A stretch of DNA of 6,942 nucleotides. Origin: Gemmatimonadota bacterium. Its GTDB lineage: Bacteria; Gemmatimonadota; Gemmatimonadetes; Gemmatimonadales; Gemmatimonadaceae. Below are positions 6,431 to 6,942 of this stretch, piece by piece. Where the stretch lies: NCBI GenBank assembly GCA_947475795.1, contig CANJOX010000164.1, forward strand, positions 1 through 6,942. Direction: 5' to 3'. Under the pieces are notes generated by a model that did not search any database, was not told where the DNA came from, and worked only from the letters and a program-made list of their open reading frames with translations. The position numbers and the translations under genes were made by a program. Position 1 is the stretch's first letter. Each line of letters begins with the position of its first letter.

Positions 6431-6942
6431 ATGGATGCCAATCTCCTGATCGACCACCACCCCATCACGTCGCCCGACGGTCCCGACGGCGTGGTGGTGC
6501 GGGCCCTGCTGACCATTGCCGGGACGGTTCCGACCAACCGCCTGCGCGCGCCGCTGGCGCTCTCCCTGGTGCTCGACCGCAGCGGCTCGATGGGCGGTCA
6601 CCGCCTCGACGCGGCCAAGGCGGCTTCGGTCCGCGCCGCCGAACGGCTGCACCCCGACGACGTGGTGTCGGTGATCGCCTTCGACAGTGACATCGACGTG
6701 ATCGCACCGCCGGCCCGGCGCGACGCCCAGCACCAGTTGGTGGCGCGGCTGCAGCAGATCGACGCCGGCGGCAGCACCAACCTCAGCGGCGGCTGGCTGC
6801 GCGGGCGGCAGCACATGGAGCAGGCGCAGGGGCTGCTGGGCACCCTCGACGGCTCCTCGCGCCGCATTGTGCTCCTCACCGACGGGCACGCCAATCACGG
6901 GATCACCGAGCCGTCCACGCTGGTGGAGCTGGCGCGGACGGC
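6431..6942 (+). CDS. von Willebrand factor type A (vWA) domain protein, N-terminal part; runs off the right edge
   Basis: Reading from the ATG at 6431 gives 170 codons open to the window end. A short N-terminal strand region (1-40) leads into a vWA domain starting with PLALSLVLDRSGSMGG at 41-56. All MIDAS metal-site elements are present: the DxSxS motif as D49, S51 and S53, the threonine in GGSTNL (T116), and the aspartate in LLTDG (D151). The protein should therefore bind a divalent metal and engage a partner through it. No signal peptide or membrane helix is seen, so at least this part looks cytoplasmic. The pattern resembles YfbK-like or Ca-activated-chloride-channel-type vWA proteins, but the C-terminal domains that would define the function are missing. 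It is divergent from the BTAD regulator, with 142 bp between the starts. Confidence 0.9.
   Translation, partial: MDANLLIDHHPITSPDGPDGVVVRALLTIAGTVPTNRLRAPLALSLVLDRSGSMGGHRLDAAKAASVRAAERLHPDDVVSVIAFDSDIDVIAPPARRDAQHQLVARLQQIDAGGSTNLSGGWLRGRQHMEQAQGLLGTLDGSSRRIVLLTDGHANHGITEPSTLVELART

Noticed and set aside
5800..6690. Plus-strand open frame of 296 codons across the regulator start and the vWA start
   Set aside because: It is antisense to the winged-helix/BTAD region and out of frame with the vWA gene, and shows no domain of its own.
1..6942. CRISPR array, tRNA or rRNA genes, insertion sequence
   Set aside because: Reading both strands showed no regular repeat-spacer structure, no transposase-like protein or terminal repeats, and no recognisable tRNA or rRNA sequence.

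Overview
The window is a G+C-rich, gene-dense bacterial chromosome segment. It holds six protein genes: four complete and two running off the ends. The composition, the long membrane-anchored BTAD/STAND regulator, and a symporter followed by a small two-helix protein all suit a Gemmatimonadota-like organism, with Acidobacteriota-like as an alternative. This placement rests on family impressions only; no rRNA or other marker gene is present.

Layout: (1) 1-388, minus strand, is the first 129 codons of malQ (4-alpha-glucanotransferase), whose rest lies to the left. (2) 389-476 is a short divergent promoter region. (3) 477-3153, plus strand, is a compact three-gene cluster: an SSS-family solute:sodium symporter, a 77-residue two-helix membrane protein, and a K+-channel-like protein with a TIGYGD filter. 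The last two genes overlap by one base (TGATG). (4) 3160-6288, minus strand and convergent with the cluster (6 bp between stops), is a 1042-residue regulator. It has a winged-helix plus BTAD N-terminus, a STAND/AAA ATPase core, one membrane helix and an extracytoplasmic C-terminal domain of about 300 residues. (5) 6289-6430 is a divergent intergenic region containing three GTCAT direct repeats spaced exactly 11 bp. (6) 6431-6942, plus strand, is the start of a von Willebrand factor A (vWA) protein with a complete MIDAS metal site.

Working together: the first half looks metabolic, with alpha-glucan processing beside a transport operon whose three products are all membrane proteins and probably function together. 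The second half looks like a regulator and its target. A membrane-anchored SARP-like activator is divergent from a vWA gene, and the shared intergenic DNA carries an 11-bp-phased direct repeat of the type that SARP/BTAD proteins bind. The most interesting points are this repeat array, the regulator's architecture, and the symporter/small protein/channel operon, whose symporter seems to lack the usual Na2-site hydroxyl residues on one helix.
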